In this document: piece by piece, positions 22,266 to 31,564 of the stretch
How the letters are laid out: each line of letters starts with the position of its first letter
Position numbering within the stretch: the stretch's first letter is position 1
Assembly: GCA_021158055.1 (NCBI GenBank)
Contig: JAGGVJ010000026.1
Location: forward strand, 1-59,456
Length of the DNA: 59,456 nucleotides
DNA from: Candidatus Iainarchaeum sp.
GTDB taxonomy: Archaea > Iainarchaeota > Iainarchaeia > JAGGVJ01
Direction of reading: 5' to 3'
Notes under the pieces: model-generated
Seen by the model: only the letters and a program-made list of their open reading frames with translations
Told to the model about the DNA's origin: nothing
Database searches by the model: none
Made by a program: the position numbers and the translations under genes

Positions 22266-23345
22266 TTAATCAGCCACTCTTCTTCTGGAATCAGCATATT
22301 TCGCCGGATTTATTCCCCTTGCTTTCATTTGCTGCGCCAGTTTTCCTGTTATGATTATTTTTGATTTTTGCAGTTCTGTTATGTCTTGTGCGCCTGCGCA
22401 GTACATGGCTATTTTGAGTGTTTTTTCAAATGAGTCAACGAGTTGTTCAAGTGATTTTTCTCCCTTGGTTGCTGCGTGCAATACCGGCAGTGCCATGCCG
22501 CATGTCGTCGCGCCGAGTGCTATTGCCTTTGCGCCGTCGAGTCCCGTGCGTATTCCGCCTGTTGCAATTACAGGAAGGTTTGTTTCTGCGCATTCTGCAA
22601 CACTCAAGGAGGTTGGAATTCCCCATTCCCTGAACAAACTCAATGATTCAGAGTCGTTTCTTCTAAGACCTTCAATTGCTGTCCATGAAGTTCCCCCCGA
22701 ACCCCCGACATCTATTCCATTTATGTCAGCCTCTTCTTTTAACCTGAACGCTGTTTCTCTTGAGATCCCTTCCCCGACCTGTTTTGCAATAACCGGAAAA
22801 CCACTGCCGCAAACTGTTTTTATTGCGTCGAGCACTCCTGAAAAGTTTGTGTCCCCCTCGGGCTGAACCGCTTCCTGCAACGGGTTCAGGTGAACACACA
22901 AGCCGTCTGCTCCTATTTTTGAAATCGCGTCGGTTATTGCTTCTTTGGAGTATTCTTTGAGCTGAAACGCGCCAATATTCCCAAATAAAGGCACTGTCGG
23001 TGCAACATCGCGCACCGCGTATGTATAAGTTACTGAGTCATCTTCTATCATTGCGCGCTGGGAGCCAATCCCAATCGGAATCCCTTTTTTTTCCGCAACG
23101 CTTGCAATTGTCCTGTTTATTTTGAGACTATCCTTGTGACCTCCGGTTATTGCCGTAAACATCAACGGAAGATTGATTTTTTTTCCGAAAAAATCAAGTG
23201 AAGTGTTTATTTTGTCCAGGTCAATTTCGGGAAGCGACTCGTGCACAAATTCAATGTCTTCAAAGCCGGTCGCGGTTTTTTTAAACTCAACGTCTTTGTT
23301 GAGGCATATTTCTATGTGGCTTAGCTTTCTTTTTTGCGTGCTCAT
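22266..23345 (-). CDS. fni: Isopentenyl-diphosphate isomerase type 2 (FMN-dependent)
   Basis: 359 residues, the usual length for the family. It interconverts IPP and DMAPP using reduced FMN, the last step before prenyl chain building. Family blocks are visible: RKLSHIEICLNKDVEF near the N-terminus, LPLMFTAITGGH, GIGSQRAMIED, VIAKQVGEGISRETA, DVGGSGGTSW and PVIATGGIRTGLDGAKAIALG (the FMN phosphate-binding end of a TIM barrel). ATG at 23345 follows GAAGTGAAAAG. It is the last gene of the mevalonate cluster and converges on the HerA-like gene. Confidence 0.95.
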   Translation of the reverse strand: MSTQKRKLSHIEICLNKDVEFKKTATGFEDIEFVHESLPEIDLDKINTSLDFFGKKINLPLMFTAITGGHKDSLKINRTIASVAEKKGIPIGIGSQRAMIEDDSVTYTYAVRDVAPTVPLFGNIGAFQLKEYSKEAITDAISKIGADGLCVHLNPLQEAVQPEGDTNFSGVLDAIKTVCGSGFPVIAKQVGEGISRETAFRLKEEADINGIDVGGSGGTSWTAIEGLRRNDSESLSLFREWGIPTSLSVAECAETNLPVIATGGIRTGLDGAKAIALGATTCGMALPVLHAATKGEKSLEQLVDSFEKTLKIAMYCAGAQDITELQKSKIIITGKLAQQMKARGINPAKYADSRRRVAD

Positions 23346-23411
23346 CTTTTCACTTCCTACTATTCCTTACTAACCATGCCCCTGCTATCCATTACCCCTG
23401 GTTTGTTGCCC

Positions 23412-24236
23412 TTAAGTAATTATGTGTGTCCCGTATGCCCTGCCTGTTACAAGCACGTCTTCAAGGCGCTTTGGGTGCGAGCCGTTTATAACATGCATGT
23501 CAAGGCCTGAGTCAAAGTACTCAAGTATGCGTTTTATTTTCCCTTTCATTCCGCCTGTCACATCAGTTGAGTTAGAGCCTGAAAGGCATTGGAAAACCGA
23601 TTCTATATTTTTCAGGTTTATTTCTTCTATCATTTTTGCACCCGCGTTAATAAACGGGTTCCCTGTGAATACCCCGTCCACATTACTTACGTAAACAAGC
23701 TTTCCTGTGCCAAGCTTTTTTGCAATGTACGGCACTATCACATCACCGGATATCACTGACCCCTTGAGTTGCGAGTCGTAGACCATGTCACCGTACAACA
23801 CGGGAATAAACCCCTCGTCAAAAAGATTAAACACTTGCGTTCCGTGAAATGATGTTATTTGCTTTGATTTTTGCTCTATTATGCTTATCGGCGCCATCAT
23901 GACTGCGGGCAAATTATTTTCAATGAGGGAATCACACACTATTGTGCTCAGTTTTGAAACTGAATTGTGGGTTATTGCCATTCCCATAAAGTCCTTTTTT
24001 GAAGAAATGCCATTGTTTATGTCATACTTTGTTACCGGGGCGTGGCCAAACGAACCTACGCCGTGCACAATCACCAACTTGAAATTTTTTCGCTTTCTTG
24101 CGTCTGCAATCGCCTTTGAAATCACGCTGATTGCATCCTTGTTTACTTCCATGTACCCTGATTTGTTTGTAATTGCGCTTCCGCCGATTTTCACAACAAC
24201 TAAATCGGAAGCGTTTTGTTTGTCTTCAGTATTCAA
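23412..24236 (-). CDS. ipk: Isopentenyl phosphate kinase
   Basis: 274 residues of the amino acid kinase fold. It phosphorylates isopentenyl phosphate to IPP with ATP. Visible features are VVKIGGSAITNK (phosphate loop), HGVGSFGHAPVTKY with the catalytic His of IPK, GDMVYD, SGDVIVPYIAKKL, VSNVDGVFT and DVTGGMKGKI. The start is TTG at 24236 with AGGTGATTAA, immediately after the UbiX stop, so the two are translationally coupled. It fits the step after UbiD-type decarboxylation in the archaeal mevalonate route. Confidence 0.95.
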   Translation of the reverse strand: MNTEDKQNASDLVVVKIGGSAITNKSGYMEVNKDAISVISKAIADARKRKNFKLVIVHGVGSFGHAPVTKYDINNGISSKKDFMGMAITHNSVSKLSTIVCDSLIENNLPAVMMAPISIIEQKSKQITSFHGTQVFNLFDEGFIPVLYGDMVYDSQLKGSVISGDVIVPYIAKKLGTGKLVYVSNVDGVFTGNPFINAGAKMIEEINLKNIESVFQCLSGSNSTDVTGGMKGKIKRILEYFDSGLDMHVINGSHPKRLEDVLVTGRAYGTHIIT

Positions 24237-24794
24237 TTAATCACCTGTGTTTTTCCATCTTTTGTAGATGTCATTTTTTATTTCAAGACAGTCAAGTATT
24301 TTGCCGACCACAAAATTTGTGATATCATCAACGCTTTTGGGATTTGTGTAAAATCCGGGCACGGGCGGAAGAATTATCGCCCCTGCGCGACTGCATTTAA
24401 GCATGTTTTCTATTTGAATCTGGTCAAGCGGGGTTTCGCGCGGCACAATCACAAGCGGTTTTTTGCACCTCATGAATATGTGAGCGCATCTTGTAATAAG
24501 GTTATTTTCAAACCCGTGTGCAATCGAGGAAAGCGTTTTCATTGAACACGGCACTACAACCATCGCGTCGCAAAGGTTTGAGCTGCTTGACACGGTTGCA
24601 TCCATTTGTTTTTCAGAGTAGTTGAAGTTTCCTTTCATGGACTTGGCAGAATCGCCTTTTATTTCAATGGCAGTGACTTTTTTCGCGGACTCACTCAGTA
24701 TGACATGCACTTCGCATGTCTTTTTAAGCTCGTCAATGAGTTTTTTTGCAAGGACTACTCCGCTTGCTCCTGTTACCCCGACTATTATTTTCAT
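24237..24794 (-). CDS. ubiX: UbiX-family flavin prenyltransferase
   Basis: 185 residues from ATG 24794 (MKIIVGVTGASG); a GTG three codons upstream is possible. The family makes prenylated FMN from FMN and dimethylallyl phosphate, the cofactor of UbiD enzymes. Features are the GVTGASG phosphate loop, VVVPCSMKTLSSIAHG, and the C-terminal PLVIVPRETPLDQIQIENM and GAIILPPVPGFY blocks. Its place in this operon fits supply of the cofactor to the UbiD-type decarboxylase two genes upstream. Confidence 0.93.
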   Translation of the reverse strand: MKIIVGVTGASGVVLAKKLIDELKKTCEVHVILSESAKKVTAIEIKGDSAKSMKGNFNYSEKQMDATVSSSSNLCDAMVVVPCSMKTLSSIAHGFENNLITRCAHIFMRCKKPLVIVPRETPLDQIQIENMLKCSRAGAIILPPVPGFYTNPKSVDDITNFVVGKILDCLEIKNDIYKRWKNTGD

Positions 24795-24828
24795 TTTTTT
24801 CACTTGCCGACTTATTTACCTGCAGTAT

Positions 24829-25218
24829 TCACTTTCTTATTACTTCCCCTGCGTCTGCATTTACTTCAAGAACATCCCCTGAGTTTATTTTTGAAGTGTC
24901 GATTTTGTCAACGCACGGTATTGCTGAAAGTATTGCTCCAGTTGCAACGATTGTTTCGCATTCGTCGTTTAAGATTGCTTTTGGTGCCGTTCCTTCTTTT
25001 TTCATCTGGTAAAGCACATATGAACCAACAGTGCTTCCTTTGCCAAACGGGAACACCAGTATTTTTCCTGAAACGCACTGTCCTTTTATGTCACTGTCCT
25101 GTTGCGTGATTATCCCTGTTTTCGGGTCTATTCCCCCAAGCGGCGAAATCGGTTTCCTTGAAACAACTGCGACTCCGTTTACGATTCCTTTTTCTACTGT
25201 TCTTCCGGTCAGTTTCAT
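24829..25218 (-). CDS. AcnX small subunit (phosphomevalonate dehydratase, DUF126)
   Basis: 129 residues, the normal size of the DUF126 subunit. With the large subunit it forms a split aconitase-X enzyme that dehydrates mevalonate 5-phosphate to trans-anhydromevalonate 5-phosphate. Family blocks are NGVAVVSRKPISPLGGIDP, SVSGK-type CVSGKILVFPFGKGSTVGS with the conserved Ser/Gly run, and AIPCVDKID. ATG 25218 overlaps the stop of the large subunit by 4 nt, so stoichiometric translation is likely. Confidence 0.93.
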   Translation of the reverse strand: MKLTGRTVEKGIVNGVAVVSRKPISPLGGIDPKTGIITQQDSDIKGQCVSGKILVFPFGKGSTVGSYVLYQMKKEGTAPKAILNDECETIVATGAILSAIPCVDKIDTSKINSGDVLEVNADAGEVIRK

Positions 25219-26411
25219 TTCGAATACCTCTCTATCAGGTTTTTCACGCTGTCAAATTCTACTTTTTGGCCGTTGAATGACGGCAGGTAGTTTGCCGCTT
25301 TTCCTGAGTTGGTGGCGGTTTTCCTGAAGCCGATCTCGTGTATCGGCGATACCACCATGCATGTGTCACACACAAGCTTTGCGCCGGATTCCTCTATTTT
25401 TTTAGTGTAGCCCATCCTGTCGGAAAGGGCTTTCATTGCAATTGAAGTGCATACCCACATTTCTTTTTCAAGTCGTTTGCCGTCAAGCATTTCCGAAATG
25501 CTTCCAAGCTCTGTTATTGAACAGTGCGGGCAGCCGATTGCTATCAGATCAACGTCTTCTTTCGTTGTGGTAAGTTCTTCAAAAGCATTTTTCAGGTCTT
25601 TTTGTTCAACAGTGTGTGTTTGAAACCCTTCTTTTACAGGCATTGTTTTGATTGCCTCGGGTGTGATCCCCTCTACATGGTACAATGCAACCGCCCCGCT
25701 TGCCGCTGCCGCTGCCCCGAGCATTTTCAACTGATTGATTGTTGCTTTTTTTATTCCTTTTATCGCCGGCACTTTTTTTCCCGCGATTTTTCCGACTATG
25801 TGTCCAAGCGCCCCAAAGTCCGCGGGTTCAACCAAATCCGCGCTGACTTCAATCAACACTTCCGCCACGCGGTTTTCATCAAGATGTTTTCCGTAGCAGG
25901 GTGTTTTCCCGATGATTGCGGCCGCAAGCGCTGAAGGCCCCCCCTCGCGGTTTGTCCTTGCCCCTGCAACGCTGTTTGCAAACGATACTGCCGAGGATTC
26001 CGACCACGCAAGGTGCGACCCGAACAAAGGTGGGTTTCCTGCCAGGTAAGGCGTGCAGGTTGACGCTGTAACCACCCCGAGTTTCCTGAACGCTTCAACT
26101 ATTTCAACTTGTTTTTTTGCAAATTCTTCAGGAACGTTCATTTCCCTGTGGTTTTTCAAGTCCATTCCCGCCGGGTTCATAAAACACGGAACGCGAACCC
26201 TTGCCCCTTCGTCTGCAAACCCCTCCAAAAATTCCAGTCCTGCGTCCCCGATTGTTTTATAGGATACTCCTGCGGCTTGAGCGGATTGTATTTCCACCAT
26301 TTTTTCAGCGCCGTAAATGTCTCCGAGGCGCACGAGAAGATTCATGGCTTTCCTTGCGGTTTCGCCGAATTCACCTTCAAGCATTTTTTCTTCTTCTTTT
26401 GTCAAGTACAT
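25215..26411 (-). CDS. AcnX large subunit (phosphomevalonate dehydratase, DUF521)
   Basis: 398 residues, as expected for DUF521. It is the catalytic, Fe-S binding subunit of archaeal phosphomevalonate dehydratase. Conserved elements are MYLTKEEEKMLEGEFG at the N-terminus, STCTPYLAGNPP (a cluster Cys region), the segment LAWSESSAVSFANSVAGART, IAIGCPHCS and VCDTCMVVSP with further candidate cluster cysteines. ATG 26411 follows GGGGGAAACA. It lies between the UbiD-type decarboxylase and the small subunit, the usual arrangement. Confidence 0.95.
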   Translation of the reverse strand: MYLTKEEEKMLEGEFGETARKAMNLLVRLGDIYGAEKMVEIQSAQAAGVSYKTIGDAGLEFLEGFADEGARVRVPCFMNPAGMDLKNHREMNVPEEFAKKQVEIVEAFRKLGVVTASTCTPYLAGNPPLFGSHLAWSESSAVSFANSVAGARTNREGGPSALAAAIIGKTPCYGKHLDENRVAEVLIEVSADLVEPADFGALGHIVGKIAGKKVPAIKGIKKATINQLKMLGAAAAASGAVALYHVEGITPEAIKTMPVKEGFQTHTVEQKDLKNAFEELTTTKEDVDLIAIGCPHCSITELGSISEMLDGKRLEKEMWVCTSIAMKALSDRMGYTKKIEESGAKLVCDTCMVVSPIHEIGFRKTATNSGKAANYLPSFNGQKVEFDSVKNLIERYSK

Positions 26412-26446
26412 TGTTTCCCCCGCTTTCGGTCAATTATTTTCTCACG

Positions 26447-27769
26447 TTACAGGTAGTCATTTAAATTTATTTTGTCTTCTCCCGGAACTTTCACCTGCAT
26501 AAAGTGTTCTTCCGGAAGCTTGAACGGCCGCGTTGCATCTATTATCCATTTTGTCATCGTGCCTTCTTCCATGTTCTGGCTGGGATCAAGAGAGCTTCCT
26601 TTCGCGTGAGGCACTATCACCACGTCGCGGTCTGCCTGCACCCTGGTGGTTATTGCCCATTCCACCTGAACCGGGTCGGTTATGTCAATATCTTCATCCA
26701 CTATTACCACTCTTTTCATTGACGGATGCGCTGCCAACGCAGCCATTCCCGCGTTTTTGCCATCTCCCTCGTTTCTCACTTTTATGGATACGACGCCGTG
26801 CAGCCACGAGCACCCTCCTTCTGTCAGAACCACGTTTTTGACATGCGGAATTGTGTTTGAGACTATTTTGTGGATTCTCGGCTCCTGCGGAACCCCCATC
26901 AATATGCGGTGCTCTGTTCCTCCCGGAAGGATGTTTTGATAAAGCGCGTCTTTTCTCATGAAAAGTTCTTCGACTTCAAGAAGCGGCTCTTTCCTCACAA
27001 GGTCCCATGTCCCGCTCAGGTCTACGAACGGCCCTTCGTCTTCAAGCCTGTCAGGGTAAATACTTGCCTTGAATACGACTTCCGCGCTTGAAGGCACGGG
27101 AATGTCCCCTACTTTGGCTGCCTTGAAGTTGCCGTCAAGAAGCGAGTTTGCAAGTTTGAATTCATCCATTCCAAGGTTGTATGAAGTGGCGGCAGCTGCT
27201 TCTATTGCCGGGTGAACTCCGAAAAACACTGCAACAGGCACTTTTTCATTATATTTTTTCATTATTGTATAAAGGTGGCGTTTTGTGATTCGGATTGAGA
27301 ATCTGTTGTCTCCAAGGTACATCATCCTGTGAAACGAAACGTTTGGAACTTTGGTTTCAGGGTCAATAACAGAAACAATGCTTGCAGAGGTGTATGTACG
27401 TTCTTCTTTTTCATAAAACTTTGTGAGGGGCAGGTGTTTTATAAGATCTGGACTCTTGAATGATTTTTCCTCAAATGTCCCTTTTTCAAACTTGTATCCA
27501 AAGGATTCATAGTCAGCCATCGCTTTTGATATCTTTGAAATGATATCCTGACGCGTTCCGCCAAGCGCCTCGCCCAAGAGATCTCTTGAACTTGCAATGC
27601 CGCTTACCACTTTTACGTCATCATACCCTTTTACGTTTTCAAACACGGATATTTTTCCTTCGGTTTTTGTCATGAGGGCCGCTATTTCGTACTCGCTTGA
27701 GACCGGTTTTTTTACCCTGATTACCCTGTCTTTTTTTTCCTGTTCGCTTATAAATCCACGAAGTCCCAT
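26447..27769 (-). CDS. UbiD-family anhydromevalonate phosphate decarboxylase
   Basis: 440 residues from ATG 27769, which has AGGTGA 5 nt upstream; the GTG three codons earlier overlaps that site. UbiD family with prenyl-FMN cofactor. Visible are GIASSRDLLGEALGG, the substrate/cofactor segment VSFHRMMYLGDNRFSIRITK, PVAVFFGVHPAIEAAA, EDEGPFVDLSGTWDL, and a C-terminal block with VEWAITTRVQADRDVVIVPH. In this operon it most likely decarboxylates trans-anhydromevalonate 5-phosphate to isopentenyl phosphate rather than acting in quinone synthesis. This is context inference with strong support from AcnX and IPK next to it. Confidence 0.93.
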   Translation of the reverse strand: MGLRGFISEQEKKDRVIRVKKPVSSEYEIAALMTKTEGKISVFENVKGYDDVKVVSGIASSRDLLGEALGGTRQDIISKISKAMADYESFGYKFEKGTFEEKSFKSPDLIKHLPLTKFYEKEERTYTSASIVSVIDPETKVPNVSFHRMMYLGDNRFSIRITKRHLYTIMKKYNEKVPVAVFFGVHPAIEAAAATSYNLGMDEFKLANSLLDGNFKAAKVGDIPVPSSAEVVFKASIYPDRLEDEGPFVDLSGTWDLVRKEPLLEVEELFMRKDALYQNILPGGTEHRILMGVPQEPRIHKIVSNTIPHVKNVVLTEGGCSWLHGVVSIKVRNEGDGKNAGMAALAAHPSMKRVVIVDEDIDITDPVQVEWAITTRVQADRDVVIVPHAKGSSLDPSQNMEEGTMTKWIIDATRPFKLPEEHFMQVKVPGEDKINLNDYL

Positions 27770-27959
27770 TGTTTTCACCTACAAAACGGTTTTGAAAGCC
27801 AAAAGCCAGACACACAAATAAAAAGTAACGCAGTGTGTTTTTCACAAACCGGTTAGACCTTGTTTTGCCTGTTAAAACAACTCATGCAGAATATAATAAG
27901 TTTCACTTCAAAAAACAGTATTTTCAGACAATTATCTGACAAATTGTGAAAATCGCAAA

Positions 27960-28949
27960 TCAATCGTTTTCACGCTTGTTGTCGCTGGCGGGACCGATTG
28001 CGGTTTTTATCGGTGTTCCTCCAGCAGAAATTATCGCATCAGATATTTTGTCAACGTCACTTTCCTTTACAAGCGCAATCATGCAGCCGCCGTCTCCGCC
28101 CCCGGTGAGTTTTGCTCCAAGCGCTCCTGCTTTGCGGGCCGCAAACACAAGGTTTTCAAGCTCAATGCAGCTTACTCCAAGAGAATTCAAAAGGCCGTGG
28201 CTTAAATCCATTAAAAACCCGAGCTTTTTCAGGTCACTTTCTTCCATTGCTTCTTCTGCTTCAAGCATTATTTTTTCCGCTTCAAGTAAAATTTCTTTTT
28301 TTTGGCTTATGATCGGCTTGATCCTGTGCGGGTGGCTGTCCATTAACTGTCGAACAAACGACACGGTTTTTTTTGTGGAGCCATGTTTTCCGGTGTAGCC
28401 GATGACCAGATGCAGTGTTGTCTTCAGTTCAAGAGGGATTATCTTGTCCGGTTTTTCAAAATGAATCACTCCCCCGGAGCCGGATATGGTAGTGTCAACC
28501 CCGGAGGGGTTGCCGTGGATTATTTTTTCCACTTCGTGAGCGTGTTTTTGCATGTCAAACCCGCTTTGGTCAATGCCGTACTCTTTTGAGAGCGCCAAAA
28601 GCAATGCAACTGCAAGCGCGGCGCTTGACCCGAGTCCCGAGCCCATTGGAAAATCCGACCAAACCCTGATTTTTAAACCTGTTGGATTGTGCAGTTTCCA
28701 TATCTCGCGAATGCATCCTTTTATGGCTTCAATGCTCGTGTCTCCTTTTTCCTGAACTTCTTCAAAGGAAAAGATTTTGCTTTCAATATTTATGTCAGGA
28801 GCAGTTATTTCAACTCTGTCGCCGGAAACTATTTCAACCACTGCGTGAGTTTTTTTGTCTATCGCTGACGCTATTGCCGGTGTTCCATACACCACAGAGT
28901 GTTCTCCGAACAAAATGACTTTTCCGGGCGCTGAAGCTTTTGAAACCAT
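27960..28949 (-). CDS. mvk: Mevalonate kinase
   Basis: 329 residues, GHMP kinase family. It makes mevalonate 5-phosphate from mevalonate and ATP. Motif 1 is PGKVILFGEHSVVYG, motif 2 (phosphate loop) is PMGSGLGSSAALAVA and motif 3 is KLTGGGDGGCMIAL. ATG at 28949. It is the first gene of the mevalonate operon, with about 190 nt between it and the UbiD-type gene; that gap holds no gene I can see. No phosphomevalonate kinase gene is present in the cluster, in line with the archaeal route. Confidence 0.96.
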   Translation of the reverse strand: MVSKASAPGKVILFGEHSVVYGTPAIASAIDKKTHAVVEIVSGDRVEITAPDINIESKIFSFEEVQEKGDTSIEAIKGCIREIWKLHNPTGLKIRVWSDFPMGSGLGSSAALAVALLLALSKEYGIDQSGFDMQKHAHEVEKIIHGNPSGVDTTISGSGGVIHFEKPDKIIPLELKTTLHLVIGYTGKHGSTKKTVSFVRQLMDSHPHRIKPIISQKKEILLEAEKIMLEAEEAMEESDLKKLGFLMDLSHGLLNSLGVSCIELENLVFAARKAGALGAKLTGGGDGGCMIALVKESDVDKISDAIISAGGTPIKTAIGPASDNKREND

Positions 28950-28987
28950 GCAATCACAATTGAGTTTTCAGTTAATTTTGTGTTTTT

Positions 28988-29036
28988 GTTGAGTGTGTCA
29001 ACTGATTAACACTTTGTCCCAGACTAAATAAATAGT
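28988..29036 (-). promoter_or_regulatory. Probable promoter of the mevalonate operon
   Basis: Read on the - strand, CTATTTATTTAG near 29024-29036 is TATA-like, and GTTGA...TCAAC at 28988-29002 is a 5-bp inverted repeat between it and the mvk start. The 170-nt gap to the next gene holds nothing else I can name. Confidence 0.35.
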
Positions 29037-29120
29037 TTGCATTAACAGGTCTGCATTAAAGGACTTGCATTGAATGCATTTATCCAGAAAACACATTATT
29101 TGTTCCGTTTATCAGTTTGC

Positions 29121-29891
29121 TCATTTGACAAACATTTTTTCAGCAACTTTTTTGATTTCTGCCGCGCTTTCAACTGTTGCGCTCGGGGGATTTCCAAAAA
29201 ACGTTTGAGGCACGTCTGACCTTACAAAAATAGTTTTCATTCCAACGTTTGCTGCACCAACTATATCTACTGCATAGTTGTCTCCGACCATCACTGAATG
29301 GCCTGGTTTTGCGTTGAATTGCTTCAGTGCATTTTCAAAAAACTGCTTTGACGGCTTTCCTATTACCCTGAAGCCACAACCGCACACATTGTCTATCATC
29401 CCAGCAATTGAACCTGGTCCAAGCACTTTGCCGTTTTCAGCCAAACCCCACTTGTCTCCCTCAATCAAAACAAGTTCAGCCCCCAAAAACACTGCCTGAA
29501 ACACCTTGTTCATATTGTTCCATGTCATGTCTGGGTAAAACGCTAACAGAACCATGTCGCATTCTTGCAGTTCAACAAAAGAAAATCCTTCTTTTTCAAA
29601 TTCTTTTTTCACTTTTTCCCTGCAAAAAAAACAGACTTTTTTATCTTTTGCCTCTCCTGAAAGAAATCTTTTTGCCGAGTCAAGCACGCTGCAAAACTGC
29701 GAGACATCCACCTTGAATCCGTCAGACAAAAACTGTTTGCAGTATTCTTGTTTTGTTTTTCTGACTGAGTTTGATAATAAAACCGCATTGAATTTATTCT
29801 GAACACTGTTAAACGCTTCAACTGCTCCCGGGAGAATTTCCCCGCTTGAGTAAAGCACTCCGTCAATGTCAAAAAATATTGTTTTTTTCAA
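29121..29891 (-). CDS. HAD-superfamily phosphatase, NagD-like
   Basis: 256 residues from TTG 29891, which has GAGGGA just upstream; a longer in-frame extension lacks a ribosome site. The catalytic motif is FFDIDGVLY (nucleophile and acid Asp), motif II SNSVRKT, and motif IV GDNYAVDIVGAANVG, with the cap domain between motifs II and III as in class IIA (NagD) enzymes. The substrate cannot be told from sequence; relatives act on sugar phosphates, nucleotides or phosphoglycolate. It stands alone between the mevalonate and ribosomal clusters. Confidence 0.85.
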   Translation of the reverse strand: MKKTIFFDIDGVLYSSGEILPGAVEAFNSVQNKFNAVLLSNSVRKTKQEYCKQFLSDGFKVDVSQFCSVLDSAKRFLSGEAKDKKVCFFCREKVKKEFEKEGFSFVELQECDMVLLAFYPDMTWNNMNKVFQAVFLGAELVLIEGDKWGLAENGKVLGPGSIAGMIDNVCGCGFRVIGKPSKQFFENALKQFNAKPGHSVMVGDNYAVDIVGAANVGMKTIFVRSDVPQTFFGNPPSATVESAAEIKKVAEKMFVK

Positions 29892-30026
29892 TTTATCCCT
29901 CTTTTGCGTGCAAATAATACAAAAATCACCCTTAAAATACAAAAACTATCATTAAGTAACAATTAACGAATCATAAATAATTACTTATGCATACAACTGC
30001 TGCAAACACCCAGACAAACAAAAAAA

Positions 30027-30857
30027 TCAGTAAAACGCAATCGAAGCGTACCCAACAACGTTTGACTCGTCTTGTGTAACTTGTGCTGAAGTAGAGTATT
30101 TCAAGAGTTTTGATTTTTTCGCACCGTCAAGCCTTGCAAATTCACAGGCAGTGACCATCGGGCCAACCCCGCACGCAGTGACGTTGTTTTGGAGCACGTA
30201 GTCATAAAATTCGTTTGTCTTAAAATCAAGAAGATAGTTTATTGCTTCAATGTCTTTTTTCTCAGCGACTTGTTTTGGAACGAAGTGTGAAAAGTCACTG
30301 CTTGCAATTACCTGAAGGTTTACCTTGAGGTCTTTTGAAACTTTGTGCAGGATTCCTGCAAGTTCTGTTGATACTTCAATGCTTTGGTCGTTTAAAAGCA
30401 ATGCTACAAAATTGAAGTCCTTGAAACAGTATTGAAGAAACGGAATTTGCACTTCAAGCGAGTGTTCTATTGAGTGCTGTTGTTCGTTTGCAGAGATTAT
30501 GTCAAAGTTTTCCGCAAGGTAGTTTGAAAAAGAAGCGTTGATGTTTGCCGACCCCAACGGAGTCAGCCACTGGGAAGACGCAGAAACTACAACGTGTCCG
30601 TTTCCCCTGCCATGGTTTGGCCCTATCAAAACAAAGGTGTCGCGCTTGGATTCCCCTGCAAGCGCTGAAAATGAATGGGCTGCAACCCTGCCACTGTAAA
30701 GATATCCTGCGTGGGGGCTGATAACTACCTTGGCTTGTGTTTTTGATTTGTGGTTCAGTTTAAGGTTTTCAAGTTCAAAACAAGTCCTGATTTGCTTCAA
30801 AAGCATTTCCGGAGCTGATTCGTAAAACATTCCCTGTACGCACGGTTGCCTTATCAT
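30027..30857 (-). CDS. MEMO1-family protein (AmmeMemoRadiSam system protein B)
   Basis: 276 residues from ATG 30857. MEMO family: RQPCVQGMFYESAPEML at the N-terminus, VVISPHAGYLYSGRVAAHS, FVLIGPNHGRG, EHSLEVQIPFLQY, SSDFSHF and TACGVGPMVTAC, including the conserved His, Asp and Cys that form the putative metal site. The biochemical role in archaea is unsettled; human MEMO1 is a metal-binding redox protein. It often neighbours uS2 and mevalonate kinase in archaea, as here. Confidence 0.93.
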   Translation of the reverse strand: MIRQPCVQGMFYESAPEMLLKQIRTCFELENLKLNHKSKTQAKVVISPHAGYLYSGRVAAHSFSALAGESKRDTFVLIGPNHGRGNGHVVVSASSQWLTPLGSANINASFSNYLAENFDIISANEQQHSIEHSLEVQIPFLQYCFKDFNFVALLLNDQSIEVSTELAGILHKVSKDLKVNLQVIASSDFSHFVPKQVAEKKDIEAINYLLDFKTNEFYDYVLQNNVTACGVGPMVTACEFARLDGAKKSKLLKYSTSAQVTQDESNVVGYASIAFY

Positions 30858-30904
30858 TTTTTTCACTTATTTTTTTCACTTGGCTGCCTGGATTGAAACG
30901 TTTA

Positions 30905-31564
30905 TCACGGCTTCCATTCAAAGTCTTCAACTGTTGATGAAAACGATTCGTCGTCTGCCAGCCCTTTCAGTTTCATTATTTCTTTTGTAAGCACCCAGTA
31001 AACAAGCGCGATTGATTTTCTTCCCTTGTTGTTTGCAGGAATAACCAAGTCAACGTTTTTTACCAGGTTGTTTGTGTCGCATATTGCAATTATGGGTATT
31101 CTTTGCTGGGTCGCTTCTTTCACTGCCTGCTTGTCTGCTATCGGGTCAGTGACCATGAGTATTTTCGGTTCCGAAAATTCCCTTATTTTCGGGTTTGTGA
31201 GGCTTCCCGGAACAAATCGCTTTTCCATGAACTTGAACCCGGTTAACTTTGAGAACATTTTGATTGCGTCTTTTCCGTAAAGCCTTCCTGATACCACGAG
31301 AACTTCTTCCGGTGAATAAGTTGAAAGAAGTTTTGCGGCCATTTTTATTCTTTCCTCTATCTTCTGCACGTCAAGAACATGCAGTCCGTCTTGTCTGGAC
31401 TTGTAGATGTATTTTCTCATGTCCCCTGTCTTAAACTTTGAACCGATGTGAACACCGCTTTTAAGGTACACGTCAACGTCGTTTATAGCTGAAGTCGGCT
31501 GCGTTTCAGATGTTTCCTGCGCTCCTTGTGTTTCTTGTGTATCATTTGTTATTTCGTCACTCAT
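30905..31564 (-). CDS. rpsB: Ribosomal protein uS2
   Basis: 219 residues; small-subunit protein that binds the 16S rRNA near the head-body junction. The core (HIGSKFKTGDMRKYIYKSRQ, GLHVLDVQKIEERI, VVSGRLYGKDAI, RFVPGSLTNPKI, VTDPIADKQAVKEA and the C-terminal KSIALVYWVLTKEI) is typical. The first about 25 residues are a Glu/Thr-rich low-complexity extension. ATG 31564 overlaps the enolase stop by 4 nt. Confidence 0.97.
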   Translation of the reverse strand: MSDEITNDTQETQGAQETSETQPTSAINDVDVYLKSGVHIGSKFKTGDMRKYIYKSRQDGLHVLDVQKIEERIKMAAKLLSTYSPEEVLVVSGRLYGKDAIKMFSKLTGFKFMEKRFVPGSLTNPKIREFSEPKILMVTDPIADKQAVKEATQQRIPIIAICDTNNLVKNVDLVIPANNKGRKSIALVYWVLTKEIMKLKGLADDESFSSTVEDFEWKP

